NCBI RefSeq assembly: GCF_963378095.1 | Contig: NZ_OY726397.1 | Location: 1,798,001-1,862,000 of the forward strand | Length of the DNA: 64,000 nucleotides | From: Mycolicibacterium sp. MU0053 | GTDB taxonomy: Bacteria; Actinomycetota; Actinomycetes; Mycobacteriales; Mycobacteriaceae | Direction of reading: 5' to 3' | Part shown: positions 35,936 through 45,125 of the stretch, in pieces | Layout of the letters: each line of letters begins with the position of its first letter | Position numbering within the stretch: the first letter of the stretch is position 1 | Translations under genes and position numbers: made by a program | The notes under the pieces: generated by a model | The model's database searches: none | What the model was told of the DNA's origin: nothing | The model's input: the letters and a program-made list of their open reading frames with translations, nothing else

Positions 35936-36547
35936 TCAGGTCCAGGAGTAGTCGGCGCGCAGCCGGGTCGCGACGATCTCGAACGTGGTGCGCTCCAGGA
36001 TGGCGCCCTCGCGCCGGATGCCCTCCTCGGGCACGTCGAGCACCCGGTCCAGCCGGACCCAGCTGGGCCGTCCCTCGCCGTCCCACGGCCCCGAACCGAT
36101 GCCGACCCAGTGCCGGTCGTCGGCGTGGTGCTGCTGACTGGACAGCATGAGCCCCAACAGGACCTTGCGGTCGCGTCCCACCACCAGAACCGGGCGGTCC
36201 TTGCCGCGGGTGGGGTCGTCCTCGTAGACCACCCAGGTCCAGACGATCTCGCCCGGATCGGCCTGTCCGTCGAGGTCCGGGGCGTACGAGATGCGGCGGG
36301 CTCGGTGCGCGGTCGGCACGCTGGACTTCGTCACCGGCCGGCCCGCGGTGATGGCGGCCGGGGACTCGGTGGCCGCGCCGACGAGCGCGTCGACGCCGAT
36401 CTTGAGGCCCTGCTGAAGCCCCTGTTGGAGGCTGCGCTGCATGGCCTGCGGGTTTTGCAGATTGCGTACCAGCTTGGGCGCCTCGCTGAACACCAGACGC
36501 TCGGTGGCTTTCAAAACCTGCCGCAGCGGTCCCCATTGCGACGCCAT
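35936..36547 (-). CDS. PemK/MazF-fold protein with helical N-terminus
   Basis: 203 residues. A helical N-terminal part (residues 1-70, glutamine-rich QRSLQQGLQQGLKIG) precedes a PemK-like barrel seen in PGEIVWTWVVYEDDPTRGKDRPVLVVGRDRKVLLGLMLSSQ and WVRLDRVLDVPEEGIRREGAIL. No antitoxin gene is adjacent, so this is more likely a house-keeping relative than an active toxin. Start ATG at 36547; a TTG nine bases earlier is possible. Divergent from lepA, like Rv2405. Confidence 0.75.
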   Translation of the reverse strand: MASQWGPLRQVLKATERLVFSEAPKLVRNLQNPQAMQRSLQQGLQQGLKIGVDALVGAATESPAAITAGRPVTKSSVPTAHRARRISYAPDLDGQADPGEIVWTWVVYEDDPTRGKDRPVLVVGRDRKVLLGLMLSSQQHHADDRHWVGIGSGPWDGEGRPSWVRLDRVLDVPEEGIRREGAILERTTFEIVATRLRADYSWT

Positions 36548-36607
36548 AGCCGCCAAGCATAGGCGCTTGTCGGCAAGCTCGATTGTGTGACGAGGACCTG
36601 TGCTAGC

Positions 36608-36613
36608 TAGTCT
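36608..36613 (+). promoter_or_regulatory. -10 box candidate of lepA
   Basis: TAGTCT 48 bases before the presumed lepA start, leaving a short leader with the AGGAG ribosome site. A TAGCTA at 36604 overlaps it. Confidence 0.35.
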
Positions 36614-36660
36614 GGAGACGTCCTTACGCGCCTGACCGGCCGACCTACCAGGAGATTTTC

Positions 36661-38505
36661 ATCAGTAGCTTCGCCGACAAAACGTTTACCGCGCCGGCGC
36701 AGATTCGAAATTTCTGCATCATCGCCCATATCGACCACGGCAAGTCCACCCTGGCCGACCGGATGTTGGGTCTCACCGGCGTCGTTGCGGACCGCGATAT
36801 GCGTGCCCAGTACCTGGACCGGATGGACATCGAGCGCGAGCGCGGCATCACCATCAAGGCGCAGAACGTGCGGCTGCCGTGGAAGTACAACGGCGAAGAA
36901 TTTGTCCTGCACCTGATCGACACCCCGGGCCACGTCGACTTCACCTACGAGGTGTCGCGTGCGCTGGAGGCCTGCGAGGGCGCGGTGCTACTGGTCGACG
37001 CCGCCCAGGGGATCGAGGCGCAGACCCTGGCCAACCTGTACCTGGCACTGGACCGCGACCTCACCGTCATCCCGGTGCTCAACAAGATCGATCTGCCCGC
37101 CGCCGATCCGGACCGCTACGCCGCTGAGATCGCCCACATCATCGGCTGCGAGCCCGAAGACGTGCTGCGGGTCTCCGGCAAGACCGGGGTCGGCGTGACC
37201 GAGCTGATCGACGAGGTGGTCCGTAAGGTGCCGCCGCCGCAGGGCGACGCCGACGCGCCGGCCCGCGCGATGATCTTCGACTCGGTCTACGACATCTACC
37301 GCGGGGTGGTCACCTACGTCCGGGTGGTCGACGGCAAGATCACCCCGCGCGAGCGCATCACGATGATGTCGACGGGCTCGACCCACGAACTGCTGGAAGT
37401 CGGCATCGTCTCACCGGACCCCAAGCCGAGCGTCGGCCTCGGCGTCGGGGAGGTCGGCTACCTGATCACCGGGGTGAAGGACGTCCGACAGTCCAAGGTC
37501 GGCGACACCGTCACCACCGCGCGGCACGGTGCCACCGAGGCGCTGACCGGATACCGCGAACCCAAACCGATGGTCTATTCCGGGCTGTACCCGGTGGACG
37601 GGTCGGATTACCCGAACTTGCGGGAGGCCCTGGAGAAGCTGCAGCTCAACGATGCGGCCCTGACGTGGGAACCGGAAACATCGGTGGCGCTCGGCTTCGG
37701 CTTCCGCTGCGGCTTCCTCGGGCTGCTGCACATGGAGATCACCCGCGAGCGCCTCGAGCGCGAGTTCGACCTCGACCTGATCTCGACGTCACCGAACGTC
37801 GTCTATCGGGTCCAGAAGGACGACGACACCGAGATGACGGTGACGAACCCGGCGGACTGGCCCGAAGGCAAGATCGCCGCGGTCTTCGAGCCGGTGGTCA
37901 AGACCACGATCATCGCGCCGAGCGAATTCATCGGCACCATCATGGAATTGTGCCAGTCCCGGCGCGGTGAACTCGGCGGCATGGACTATCTGTCGCCCGA
38001 ACGCGTGGAGTTGCGCTACACCTTGCCGTTGGGCGAGATCATCTTCGACTTCTTCGATTCGTTGAAGTCGCGCACCCGCGGGTACGCGAGCCTGGACTAC
38101 GAGGAGGCCGGCGAGCAGGAGGCCGACCTGGTCAAGGTCGACGTCCTGTTGCAGGGCGAGGCCGTCGACGCGTTCAGCGCGATCGTGCACAAGGATTCGG
38201 CGTTCGCCTACGGCACCAAGATGACCACCAAGCTCAAGGAGCTGATTCCCCGCCAGCAGTTCGAGGTCCCGGTGCAGGCCGCGATCGGTTCGAGAATCAT
38301 TGCCCGCGAGAACATTCGGGCCATTCGCAAGGACGTGCTGTCCAAGTGCTACGGCGGCGACATCAGCCGTAAGCGCAAGCTGCTGGAGAAGCAGAAGGAA
38401 GGCAAGAAGCGGATGAAGACCATCGGCCGCGTCGAGGTCCCGCAGGAGGCCTTCGTGGCCGCGCTGTCGACCGACGCCGCGAGCGACAAGACCGCCAAGA
38501 AGTAG
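36661..38505 (+). CDS. lepA: Elongation factor 4 (LepA), probable ATC start
   Basis: 614-residue translational GTPase that back-translocates or helps assemble ribosomes. The G1 loop AHIDHGKST is at residues 22-30, followed by [18 protein letters not shown] and NKID, and the LepA C-terminal domain. The first canonical in-frame start after the upstream TAG (36604) is the ATG at 36763, which lies beyond the P-loop and cannot give an active GTPase. AGGAG at 36650-36654 is placed six bases before ATC at 36661, and from there the protein reads [18 protein letters not shown], the usual LepA N-terminus. ATC is therefore the likely initiation codon. Confidence 0.93.
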   Translation: MSSFADKTFTAPAQIRNFCIIAHIDHGKSTLADRMLGLTGVVADRDMRAQYLDRMDIERERGITIKAQNVRLPWKYNGEEFVLHLIDTPGHVDFTYEVSRALEACEGAVLLVDAAQGIEAQTLANLYLALDRDLTVIPVLNKIDLPAADPDRYAAEIAHIIGCEPEDVLRVSGKTGVGVTELIDEVVRKVPPPQGDADAPARAMIFDSVYDIYRGVVTYVRVVDGKITPRERITMMSTGSTHELLEVGIVSPDPKPSVGLGVGEVGYLITGVKDVRQSKVGDTVTTARHGATEALTGYREPKPMVYSGLYPVDGSDYPNLREALEKLQLNDAALTWEPETSVALGFGFRCGFLGLLHMEITRERLEREFDLDLISTSPNVVYRVQKDDDTEMTVTNPADWPEGKIAAVFEPVVKTTIIAPSEFIGTIMELCQSRRGELGGMDYLSPERVELRYTLPLGEIIFDFFDSLKSRTRGYASLDYEEAGEQEADLVKVDVLLQGEAVDAFSAIVHKDSAFAYGTKMTTKLKELIPRQQFEVPVQAAIGSRIIARENIRAIRKDVLSKCYGGDISRKRKLLEKQKEGKKRMKTIGRVEVPQEAFVAALSTDAASDKTAKK

Positions 38506-38512
38506 GTCGGCA

Positions 38513-38529
38513 GGCCGCGCTGAGCGGCC
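38513..38529 (+). terminator. Hairpin after lepA
   Basis: GGCCGC-5 bases-GCGGCC starts 8 bases after the lepA stop, between convergent lepA and cysE. There is no T run, as often in mycobacterial terminators. Confidence 0.45.
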
Positions 38530-38589
38530 ACCGGTGTACAAAATTCGGGCGCGTTTGCGTACCAGGATGAGCGGTCGTGGGGACCAGCC

Positions 38590-39174
38590 TCAGATGTACA
38601 TCGCCGGGTCGATGTAGGAGGTCGGGTCGACGGCCGGTTCACGCTGCTTCTCGGTACGGTGCCGCACGACAGCGGGGATACCGGTCGCGATCGATTCCGG
38701 CGGCACGTCCCGGGTGACGACGGCGTTGGCGCCGACCGAGCTGTCATCGCCGATCGTCAACGGGCCCAACACCTTTGCGCCGGCACCGATGGTGACCCGG
38801 TTGCCGACGGTGGGGTGCCGCTTGACCTGTTGCAGGGTGCGCCCTCCGAGCGTGACCCCGTGGTAGAGCATCACGTCGTCGCCGATCTCGGCGGTCTCGC
38901 CGATCACCACGCCCATGCCGTGGTCGATGAAGAAGCGCCGGCCGATGGTGGCGCCGGGGTGGATCTCGATTCCGGTGACCGCCCGCACGATCTGCATGAG
39001 CACCCGGGCCGGGCCGCGCAACGCCGGGCGGGACCACATCCGGTGCGCGATCCGGTGCGCCCAGATCGCGTGCAGTCCGGAATACACCAGCGCGTTCTCG
39101 ATATCTCCGCGCGCGGCCGGATCGTGGGCCCGCGCGTTCCGCAGGTCCTCCCGCAGCGTGGCCAGCAGCGCCAT
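38590..39174 (-). CDS. cysE: Serine O-acetyltransferase
   Basis: 194 residues; makes O-acetylserine, the carbon skeleton for cysteine. The left-handed beta-helix hexapeptide repeats and the [32 protein letters not shown] segment are diagnostic. It is of the short form that lacks most of the N-terminal helical domain of the enterobacterial enzyme. Ends in a C-terminal isoleucine (DPAMYI), the residue type that inserts into CysK in the cysteine synthase complex. ATG is 5 bases after the cysK stop. Confidence 0.96.
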   Translation of the reverse strand: MALLATLREDLRNARAHDPAARGDIENALVYSGLHAIWAHRIAHRMWSRPALRGPARVLMQIVRAVTGIEIHPGATIGRRFFIDHGMGVVIGETAEIGDDVMLYHGVTLGGRTLQQVKRHPTVGNRVTIGAGAKVLGPLTIGDDSSVGANAVVTRDVPPESIATGIPAVVRHRTEKQREPAVDPTSYIDPAMYI

Positions 39175-39179
39175 GACTC

Positions 39180-40115
39180 TCAGTCCCGGATGTGCTCGAA
39201 CAGCGGTGTGGACACGTAGCGTTCGCCGAAGTCGGGGACGACCACCACGATCACCTTCCCGGCGTTCTCCGGGCGCTTCGCCAATTCGAGTGCGGCCCAG
39301 ACGTTTGCCCCCGCCGAGATGCCACCCAGGATGCCCTCCTCGGTGCCGAGGGCGCGCGCGACGGTGATCGAGTCCTCGAAACTGGCGTCGAGGATCTCGT
39401 CGTAGACGCCGCGGTCGAGTACCTCGGGGATGAAGTTGGCGCCGATGCCCTGAATCTTGTGCGGGCCGGGGTCGCCGCCGTTGAGGATCGGGGAGTCCAG
39501 CGGTTCCACGCCGACGATCTGGACCTCCGGTTTGCGCGCCTTGAGGACCCGTCCGACGCCGGTCAGCGTGCCGCCGGTGCCGATCCCGGCGACGAAGACG
39601 TCGACCGCACCGTCGGTGTCGCTCCAGACCTCCTCGCCGGTGGTGCGCTCGTGAATGTCCGGATTGGCGGGGTTGGCGAATTGGTCCGCCGCAACCGCGT
39701 TCTCGGTTTCGGAGATGATCTGCTTGGCCCGGGCGACCGCACCGGCCATGCCTTCGGATCCCGGCGTCAACACGATTTCGGCACCGAAGGCGCGCAGCAT
39801 CACGCGCCGTTCCGTCGACATGGTGTCCGGCATCGTCAGGATCACCTGGTATCCCCGCGCCGCGCCCACCATCGCCAGGGCGATGCCGGTATTGCCGCTG
39901 GTGGCCTCCACGATGGTGCCGCCCGGTTTGAGCGCGCCGGCGGCCTCGGCCGCGTCGATGATCGCCACCCCGATGCGGTCCTTGACGCTGTTGGCCGGGT
40001 TGTAGAACTCCAACTTGGCCAGCACCTGGGCCGGTAGGCCGTCGGTCAATCGGTTGAGCCGGACCAGCGGGGTCCGTCCGACCAATTCGCTGACGTCGTT
40101 GTAGATGTTGCCCAT
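39180..40115 (-). CDS. cysK: O-acetylserine sulfhydrylase (cysteine synthase A)
   Basis: 311-residue PLP enzyme that makes cysteine from O-acetylserine and sulfide. The PLP lysine is Lys45 ([11 protein letters not shown]), with SGNTG and GTGGTLTG phosphate loops. ATG at 40115 has GAAGAGGGCGG upstream; a longer reading frame continues but adds non-family residues. Forms an operon with cysE. Confidence 0.97.
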   Translation of the reverse strand: MGNIYNDVSELVGRTPLVRLNRLTDGLPAQVLAKLEFYNPANSVKDRIGVAIIDAAEAAGALKPGGTIVEATSGNTGIALAMVGAARGYQVILTMPDTMSTERRVMLRAFGAEIVLTPGSEGMAGAVARAKQIISETENAVAADQFANPANPDIHERTTGEEVWSDTDGAVDVFVAGIGTGGTLTGVGRVLKARKPEVQIVGVEPLDSPILNGGDPGPHKIQGIGANFIPEVLDRGVYDEILDASFEDSITVARALGTEEGILGGISAGANVWAALELAKRPENAGKVIVVVVPDFGERYVSTPLFEHIRD

Positions 40116-40231
40116 AGCCGCCCTCTTCGATGAAGCACAGATCGTCAGACCGAGCGTAGCGGGTGGGCGGGCAAGCGTCGGCATGGTAGCCCAGCGCTGC
40201 GGCTCTGAACGCGCTCAGGCAAGCTGGCCTG

Positions 40232-41590
40232 GTGACTGCTGACGAGAATGTTCTGCTCGTACATTGGCACGATCTCGGTCGCTACCTCGGGGCCTACGGG
40301 AACCCAGACGTGCACAGTCCCTGTCTGGACCAACTGGCCGGCGAGGGCCTGTTGTGCACCCGGGCGCATGCGACCGCACCGCTGTGCTCGCCGTCGCGGG
40401 GATCGTTGTTCACCGGCCGCTACCCGCAGAGCAACGGCTTGGTGGGACTGGCCCACCACGGCTGGGAGTATCGGACCGGGGTGCAGACGCTGCCGGCGCT
40501 GCTGTCCGAGGCCGGTTGGCGCACCGCGCTTTTCGGGATGCAGCACGAGACGAGCTTCCCGTCCCGGCTGGGCTTCGACGAGTTCGACGTGTCCAACTCG
40601 TACTGCGAATACGTCGTCGAGCAGTCGATCGCGTGGTTGCGTCGACCACCCACCCAACCGTTCCTGCTGACCGCCGGGTTCTTCGAGACCCACCGCCCGT
40701 ATCCGCACGACCGCTACGAGCCGGCCGATCCCTCGACGGTGCGGGTGCCCGACTATCTGCCAGACACCCCGGCGGTCCGCCAGGATCTCGCGGACTTCTA
40801 CGGTGCCATCACGGTCGCCGACGCGGCGGTGGGCCGGTTGCTCGAAGCCCTGTCCGACACCGGACTCGACGAGAACACCTGGGTGGTCTTCCTCACCGAT
40901 CACGGGCCGGCGCTGCCGCGCGCGAAGTCGACGCTGTATGACGCCGGGACCGGGATTTCGCTGATCGTGCGGCCACCGCGGTCCCGCGCCGTGCCGCCGG
41001 GGACCTACGACGAACTCTTCAGCGGGGTGGACCTGCTACCGACGATCTTGGACCTGCTAGGGGTCGAAACACCGTCCGAGGTGGATGGCCTCTCGCATGC
41101 TGAGAATTTGCTGGCAAATAGCGGTGAGGTGCGGTCGGCGGTCTTCACCACGAAGACCTACCACGATTCTTTTGACCCCATCCGGGCGATACGCACCAAG
41201 CAGTACAGCTACATCGAGAACTATGCGGACCGACCCCTGCTTGACCTGCCCTGGGACATCGAGGAAAGCGCGCCGGGCCAGGCCCTCGCGGGTCGGCTCG
41301 ACGCCCCGCGGCCACGCCGCGAGTTGTACGATCTGCGCACCGATCCGCGCGAGCTGAACAACCTCCTCACCAGCGCTGATGGCGGTGACGGGGAGGCGAT
41401 CGCGCAGGCGTACGCGCTGCTGCTCAACGACTGGCGAGAACGGACCAACGACGTCATCCCCTCGGAGTTCGCCGGCACGCGGATCTCCGATCGCTACACC
41501 CGGACCTATGCGCACATCAAGGGCATCCCGTACCCGAGCAGATCGGCAACGGCGGCCGATCGCGGCATAGTCCAGCCCCCTACTCAATAG
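40232..41590 (+). CDS. Sulfatase (formylglycine-dependent)
   Basis: 452 residues. The sulfatase signature [14 protein letters not shown] places the cysteine to be converted to formylglycine at residue 52. The metal-site segment [18 protein letters not shown] is also typical. GTG start at 40232, with no Shine-Dalgarno sequence. The next gene is a Stf0-type sulfotransferase, so the pair may remove and add sulfate on related carbohydrates, or the sulfatase may simply scavenge sulfate, consistent with the cysteine genes around it. No signal peptide was seen, so a cytosolic enzyme is likely. Confidence 0.9.
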   Translation: MTADENVLLVHWHDLGRYLGAYGNPDVHSPCLDQLAGEGLLCTRAHATAPLCSPSRGSLFTGRYPQSNGLVGLAHHGWEYRTGVQTLPALLSEAGWRTALFGMQHETSFPSRLGFDEFDVSNSYCEYVVEQSIAWLRRPPTQPFLLTAGFFETHRPYPHDRYEPADPSTVRVPDYLPDTPAVRQDLADFYGAITVADAAVGRLLEALSDTGLDENTWVVFLTDHGPALPRAKSTLYDAGTGISLIVRPPRSRAVPPGTYDELFSGVDLLPTILDLLGVETPSEVDGLSHAENLLANSGEVRSAVFTTKTYHDSFDPIRAIRTKQYSYIENYADRPLLDLPWDIEESAPGQALAGRLDAPRPRRELYDLRTDPRELNNLLTSADGGDGEAIAQAYALLLNDWRERTNDVIPSEFAGTRISDRYTRTYAHIKGIPYPSRSATAADRGIVQPPTQ

Positions 41591-41657
41591 TTATGTTCCG
41601 GGTGAACGTAAATCCCACATTTCGCGCGGCATTTGGATTGCTATTAGGCTTTCGCGC

Positions 41658-42461
41658 ATGTCCGATCGGCCCCCGGCGTACCTCGTGCTCGCCTCCCAGC
41701 GCAGTGGCAGCACGCTGCTGGTGGAATCACTGAGGGCCACCGGCGTCGCCGGCGAACCGCAGGAGTTTTTCCAGTACCTGCCGGAAACCAGCATGTCCCC
41801 GCAACCGCGGGAGTGGTTCGCCGACGTCGAGGATCCGTCGATCCTCGGACTGCTCGACCCGCTGGTGGAGGGCACCCCCGATCTGGCTCCCGCCGAGATC
41901 TGGCGCGACTACATCCGCACGGTCGGCCGCACCCCCAACGGGGTGTGGGGCGGCAAGCTGATGTGGAATCAGACCCCGCTGCTGCTGCAGCGGGCACAGG
42001 GCCTGCCGGACCGCTCGGGGGCGGGCCTGCTGGCGGCGATCCGCGACGTGATCGGCACCGACCCGGTGCTCGTGCACGTGTATCGGCCCGACGTCGTCTC
42101 CCAGGCGGTGTCGTTCTGGCGGGCCGTGCAGACCCGGGTCTGGCGCGGGCGCCCGGACCCGGTGCGCGATTCCCGCGCCGAGTACCACGCCGGTGCGATC
42201 GCTCATGTGGTGGCGATGCTGCGCAATCAGGAAGAGGGTTGGCGGAAGTGGTTCGCGGAGGAGGGCATCGAACCCATCGACGTGTCCTATCCGGTGTTGT
42301 GGCGCAACCTGACTCAGATCGTCGGGGATGTGCTGGAGGCCATCGGGGAGGATCGCCGCCTGGCGCCGGACCCGGTGCTGGAGCGGCAAGCCGACCAGCG
42401 CTCCGACGAGTGGGTCGAGCGCTACCGGGCCGATGCGCAGCGACTGGGCCTCCCGCTCTAG
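41658..42461 (+). CDS. Stf0-family sulfotransferase (trehalose 2-sulfotransferase type)
   Basis: 267 residues. The N-terminal phosphosulfate loop [15 protein letters not shown] and the following [15 protein letters not shown] and GGKLMWNQ match Stf0, which moves sulfate from PAPS to trehalose as the first step to sulfated glycolipids in mycobacteria. The adjacent convergent gene is a trehalase, which strengthens the trehalose link. The specific substrate is inferred. ATG at 41658, 67 bases after the sulfatase. Confidence 0.88.
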   Translation: MSDRPPAYLVLASQRSGSTLLVESLRATGVAGEPQEFFQYLPETSMSPQPREWFADVEDPSILGLLDPLVEGTPDLAPAEIWRDYIRTVGRTPNGVWGGKLMWNQTPLLLQRAQGLPDRSGAGLLAAIRDVIGTDPVLVHVYRPDVVSQAVSFWRAVQTRVWRGRPDPVRDSRAEYHAGAIAHVVAMLRNQEEGWRKWFAEEGIEPIDVSYPVLWRNLTQIVGDVLEAIGEDRRLAPDPVLERQADQRSDEWVERYRADAQRLGLPL

Positions 42462-42473
42462 CCACCCAGCGCC

Positions 42474-44468
42474 CTACATCGGCGCGTTCGCGGGCACGAA
42501 CACCCCGGAGCTGTCGGCCTCCTCCTCGGCGCGGATCACATGCACCACGGCGTTGATCAACGCCAGGTGGGTGAACGCCTGCGGGAAGTTGCCCAGGTGC
42601 CGGCCGGTGCGCGGTTCGATCTCCTCGGCGTAGAGGTGCAGCGGGCTGGCGAAGGACAACAGCCGCTCGCACAGATGCTTCGCCCGGTGGATCTCGCCGA
42701 TCTCGACCAGGGCCGACACCAGCCAGAACGAGCAAATGGTGAACGTGCCCTCCTCGCCGGACAGGCCGTCGTCGGTCTCTTCGACCCGGTAACGCAGCAC
42801 CAACCCGTCGTGGGTGAGTTCGTCGGCGATGGCCAGCACGGTCGCCCGGATGCGCGGGTCGTCCGGCGGCAGGAACCGGGTCAACACCGCCAGCAGCAGC
42901 GAGGCGTCCAGGGCCGGATCGCCGTAGCGCTGCGTGAGGACCCCGCGCTCGTCGACGCCGTGCTGGAGCACATCGGCCTTGATCTCCTCGGCGATGGCGC
43001 GCCACTGTTGGGCGTAGCTCTTCTCACCCTGCAGTTCGGCGAGCTTGGAACCGCGATCCAGGGCCACCCAGCACATGATCTTGCTGGAGGTGAAGTGCTG
43101 CGGTTCGCCGCGCACCTCCCAGATGCCGCGGTCGGGCTCGCGCCAATGCTTGACGGCCTCCTCGACCTGCTTCTTGAGCACCGGCCACAACGTCTCGGGA
43201 ATCTGCTCGCGTGACTTGGTGTGCAGATACACCGAATCGAGCATCGTGCCCCAGATGTCGTGCTGCATCTGGTTGTAGGCGCCGTTGCCGATCCGCACCG
43301 GCCGGGCGTTGTCGTAGCCGGACAGGTGGTGCAGTTCCTCTTCCACCAGGCTGCGTTCCCCGCCCACCCCGTACATCACCTGGAGTGGATGCCGCTCGCC
43401 GTTGTTGGCGCCGGACACATCGGCGATGAAGGCGAAGAAGTCGTCGGCTTCCCGATCCAGCCCCAGCGTGTACAGGCCCCACAGCGCGAACGTCGAGTCG
43501 CGCACCCAGGCATAGCGGTAATCCCAATTCCGTTCGCCCTGCGGCGTTTCCGGCAGCGAGGTGGTGCTGGCGGCCAGCAGCGCGCCGGTCGGGGAATAGG
43601 TCAGACCCTTGAGCGTCAGCGCGCTGCGCTGCAGATAGGAGCGCCAGGGATGGTCGGGGAAGTCCCCGATGTTGATCCACTGCCGCCAGGCCTCGCTGGT
43701 CTTCCACATCTTCTCGGCGGCTTCTTCGTAGGTCTGCGGCGCCGGATGCTTGGACCAGCTCAGTGCGACGAAGACGTTGTCGCCCTCGGTCAGCCGGGTG
43801 CGGGCCCGGGCCTGGTGCCCTTCCAGTCCCAACCGCAGATTGGTGGTCAGCCGCAGCGTCGGATGGGCGTCGGGGTCGCGGCTGGCGCGCGCGATCGCCT
43901 CGCCGTAGGCCGCCGCCGAGTACTCCCAGGTCGCGGGGATGCGGTGGTAGTCGAAGGACGGCTCGCAGTTCATCACGAGCTCGACGGTCCCGGACACGCA
44001 GCGCACGGTGCGCAGCAGGATGTGCTCGGCGTCCCAGTCCATCGGGGTCCGACGGTGGGTGCGGGAGCGGGACTCCAGATCGTGCCACGGACCCATCACC
44101 AGCGCCTCGCGCACGATCAGCCAGCCGGTGTGGGTCTGCCAGGTGGTTTCCAGGATCAGGCTGCCCGGCAGGTACCGCCGCGCCGAGGGCACCGACACGC
44201 CGTAGGGACCGAGGCGGAAATGGCCCGCGCCGCGGTCCAGGATCGCCCCGAACACGCTCGGGGAGTCGGGCCGCGGCACGCACAGCCATTCCACCGACCC
44301 GGCCGAGCTGATCAGGCAGGTGTTCTCGCAGTCCGAGAGGAACCCGTAGTCGGCGATCGGCGGAAACGCGTTCCGCAGCGGGCCCGACGGGGCATAGGGC
44401 ACCGGGGCGGTTGCAGCGAACGGCGGAGTGTCGCCGCGCTCAGTGTCGATTGCCATGGGCATCATCAT
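42474..44468 (-). CDS. treH: GH15-family trehalase
   Basis: 664 residues of the glucoamylase-like GH15 family. The N-terminal beta domain starts with PPIADYGFLSDCENTCLIS; the (alpha/alpha)6 barrel has NWDYRYAWVRDSTFALW with a catalytic acid and EEGTFTICSFWLV near the second acid. In mycobacteria this orthologue (Rv2402 position) is a phosphate- and Mg-dependent trehalase, which makes glucose from trehalose. Several ATG codons cluster at the start (44468, 44465, 44462, 44456), and the choice is uncertain by a few residues. Divergent from small membrane-protein genes. Confidence 0.88.
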   Translation of the reverse strand: MMMPMAIDTERGDTPPFAATAPVPYAPSGPLRNAFPPIADYGFLSDCENTCLISSAGSVEWLCVPRPDSPSVFGAILDRGAGHFRLGPYGVSVPSARRYLPGSLILETTWQTHTGWLIVREALVMGPWHDLESRSRTHRRTPMDWDAEHILLRTVRCVSGTVELVMNCEPSFDYHRIPATWEYSAAAYGEAIARASRDPDAHPTLRLTTNLRLGLEGHQARARTRLTEGDNVFVALSWSKHPAPQTYEEAAEKMWKTSEAWRQWINIGDFPDHPWRSYLQRSALTLKGLTYSPTGALLAASTTSLPETPQGERNWDYRYAWVRDSTFALWGLYTLGLDREADDFFAFIADVSGANNGERHPLQVMYGVGGERSLVEEELHHLSGYDNARPVRIGNGAYNQMQHDIWGTMLDSVYLHTKSREQIPETLWPVLKKQVEEAVKHWREPDRGIWEVRGEPQHFTSSKIMCWVALDRGSKLAELQGEKSYAQQWRAIAEEIKADVLQHGVDERGVLTQRYGDPALDASLLLAVLTRFLPPDDPRIRATVLAIADELTHDGLVLRYRVEETDDGLSGEEGTFTICSFWLVSALVEIGEIHRAKHLCERLLSFASPLHLYAEEIEPRTGRHLGNFPQAFTHLALINAVVHVIRAEEEADSSGVFVPANAPM

Positions 44469-44559
44469 CGGCTGTCGATACGCTCGGCGTCCACTTTATG
44501 AACCTCGGCGGTACCGGGCCGAACCGTTGTTGCCGACCACTGCTCGTAGGGTGGAGGCG

Positions 44560-44775
44560 ATGGACGGACTGCTGAGTTGGTGGGACGGCGTGGAGCTGTG
44601 GCTGTCGGGCCTCGACTTCGTGTTGCAGACCATCGTGGTGATGCCGGTGGTGCTCGCGTTGGCCTACGGTGCCGCCCTGCTGCTCGACGCCGTCCTGGGA
44701 AACACGATCCGGGTGTCCAGCCGCATCATGGCCGCGGTTCGCCGCGGCGCAGCGGACAACGGGAATAGGGAGTGA
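44560..44775 (+). CDS. Small membrane protein
   Basis: 71 residues with one long hydrophobic stretch (LDFVLQTIVVMPVVLALAYGAALLLDAVL) and a basic C-terminus (RIMAAVRRG). The ATG has GGAGG two bases upstream and a TAGGGT box 7 bases before it, so leadered and leaderless start are both possible. Small membrane genes occur at this place next to subI in other mycobacteria. Function unknown. Confidence 0.75.
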   Translation: MDGLLSWWDGVELWLSGLDFVLQTIVVMPVVLALAYGAALLLDAVLGNTIRVSSRIMAAVRRGAADNGNRE

Positions 44776-44779
44776 CACG

Positions 44780-44857
44780 ATGCCACGTTCACGAGTGACA
44801 TTGGCCTTGGTATTGCTGGGAGTGCTCGTCATCGTGATGTGGCTGTTGACCCGCTGA
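44780..44857 (+). CDS. Tiny single-span membrane peptide
   Basis: 25 residues: basic start (PRSR), then one hydrophobic span (VTLALVLLGVLVIVMWLLTR). ATG is 4 bases after the preceding stop and has AGGGAG seven bases upstream, which is good evidence of translation. Coupled to the small membrane protein upstream. Function unknown. Confidence 0.55.
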   Translation: MPRSRVTLALVLLGVLVIVMWLLTR

Positions 44858-44895
44858 CCGGGGCCGCCTCGCATGGCGGTGCGGCGTGATTCTGT

Positions 44896-44901
44896 TACGC
44901 T
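44896..44901 (+). promoter_or_regulatory. -10 box of the sulfate transporter operon
   Basis: TACGCT, seven bases before the ATG of the cysteine-rich leader peptide. Gives a leaderless transcript that begins with the leader ORF. Confidence 0.7.
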
Positions 44902-44908
44902 TCCCGCC

Positions 44909-45001
44909 ATGCGCACAGCAGTCGGCAACAAGCAGGGCCACATCCTGGCCCTCATTGCCGTGGGTTTTTCTGCTGTTGCCGATGTCTGCTGTTGTCGCTG
45001 A
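44909..45001 (+). CDS. Cysteine-rich leader peptide of subI-cysTWA (attenuator)
   Basis: 30-residue ORF that ends DVCCCR-stop. It starts exactly seven bases after a TACGCT -10 box, so it is translated from a leaderless mRNA. Short ORFs with a terminal polycysteine run before cysteine-assimilation genes are a known mycobacterial device: ribosome progress through the Cys codons reports cysteinyl-tRNA supply. Downstream, the Shine-Dalgarno of subI is paired in a hairpin (45067-45120), so translation of the leader can govern its opening. Confidence 0.85.
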   Translation: MRTAVGNKQGHILALIAVGFSAVADVCCCR

Positions 45002-45066
45002 CCACCAGCCCGTTCACGGTCTGGCGTCAGTGCGGGCCACGTCGTGGCTCCGGTTACTGATCCATC

Positions 45067-45120
45067 GCCTTTCCGTGCTGGACGGGGTCTGATTCCCTAA
45101 AGTCCGTTCTGAGGAAAGGC
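45067..45120 (+). promoter_or_regulatory. Shine-Dalgarno-sequestering stem upstream of subI
   Basis: GCCTTTCC (45067-45074) is exactly complementary to GGAAAGGC (45113-45120), which contains the subI ribosome site. An inner GGAC/GTCC pair (45080-45083 with 45102-45105) would extend the structure. It begins 65 bases after the leader stop. Confidence 0.7.
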
Positions 45121-45125
45121 CATCA

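Noticed and set aside
35936..36547. Toxin of a toxin-antitoxin pair
   Set aside because: PemK-like fold but no small antitoxin gene adjacent; it is a conserved neighbour of lepA with an extra helical domain.
45036..45048. GCCACG-T-CGTGGC palindrome after the subI leader as a terminator
   Set aside because: One-base loop and no T run; it may add to the leader fold but does not by itself look like a terminator.
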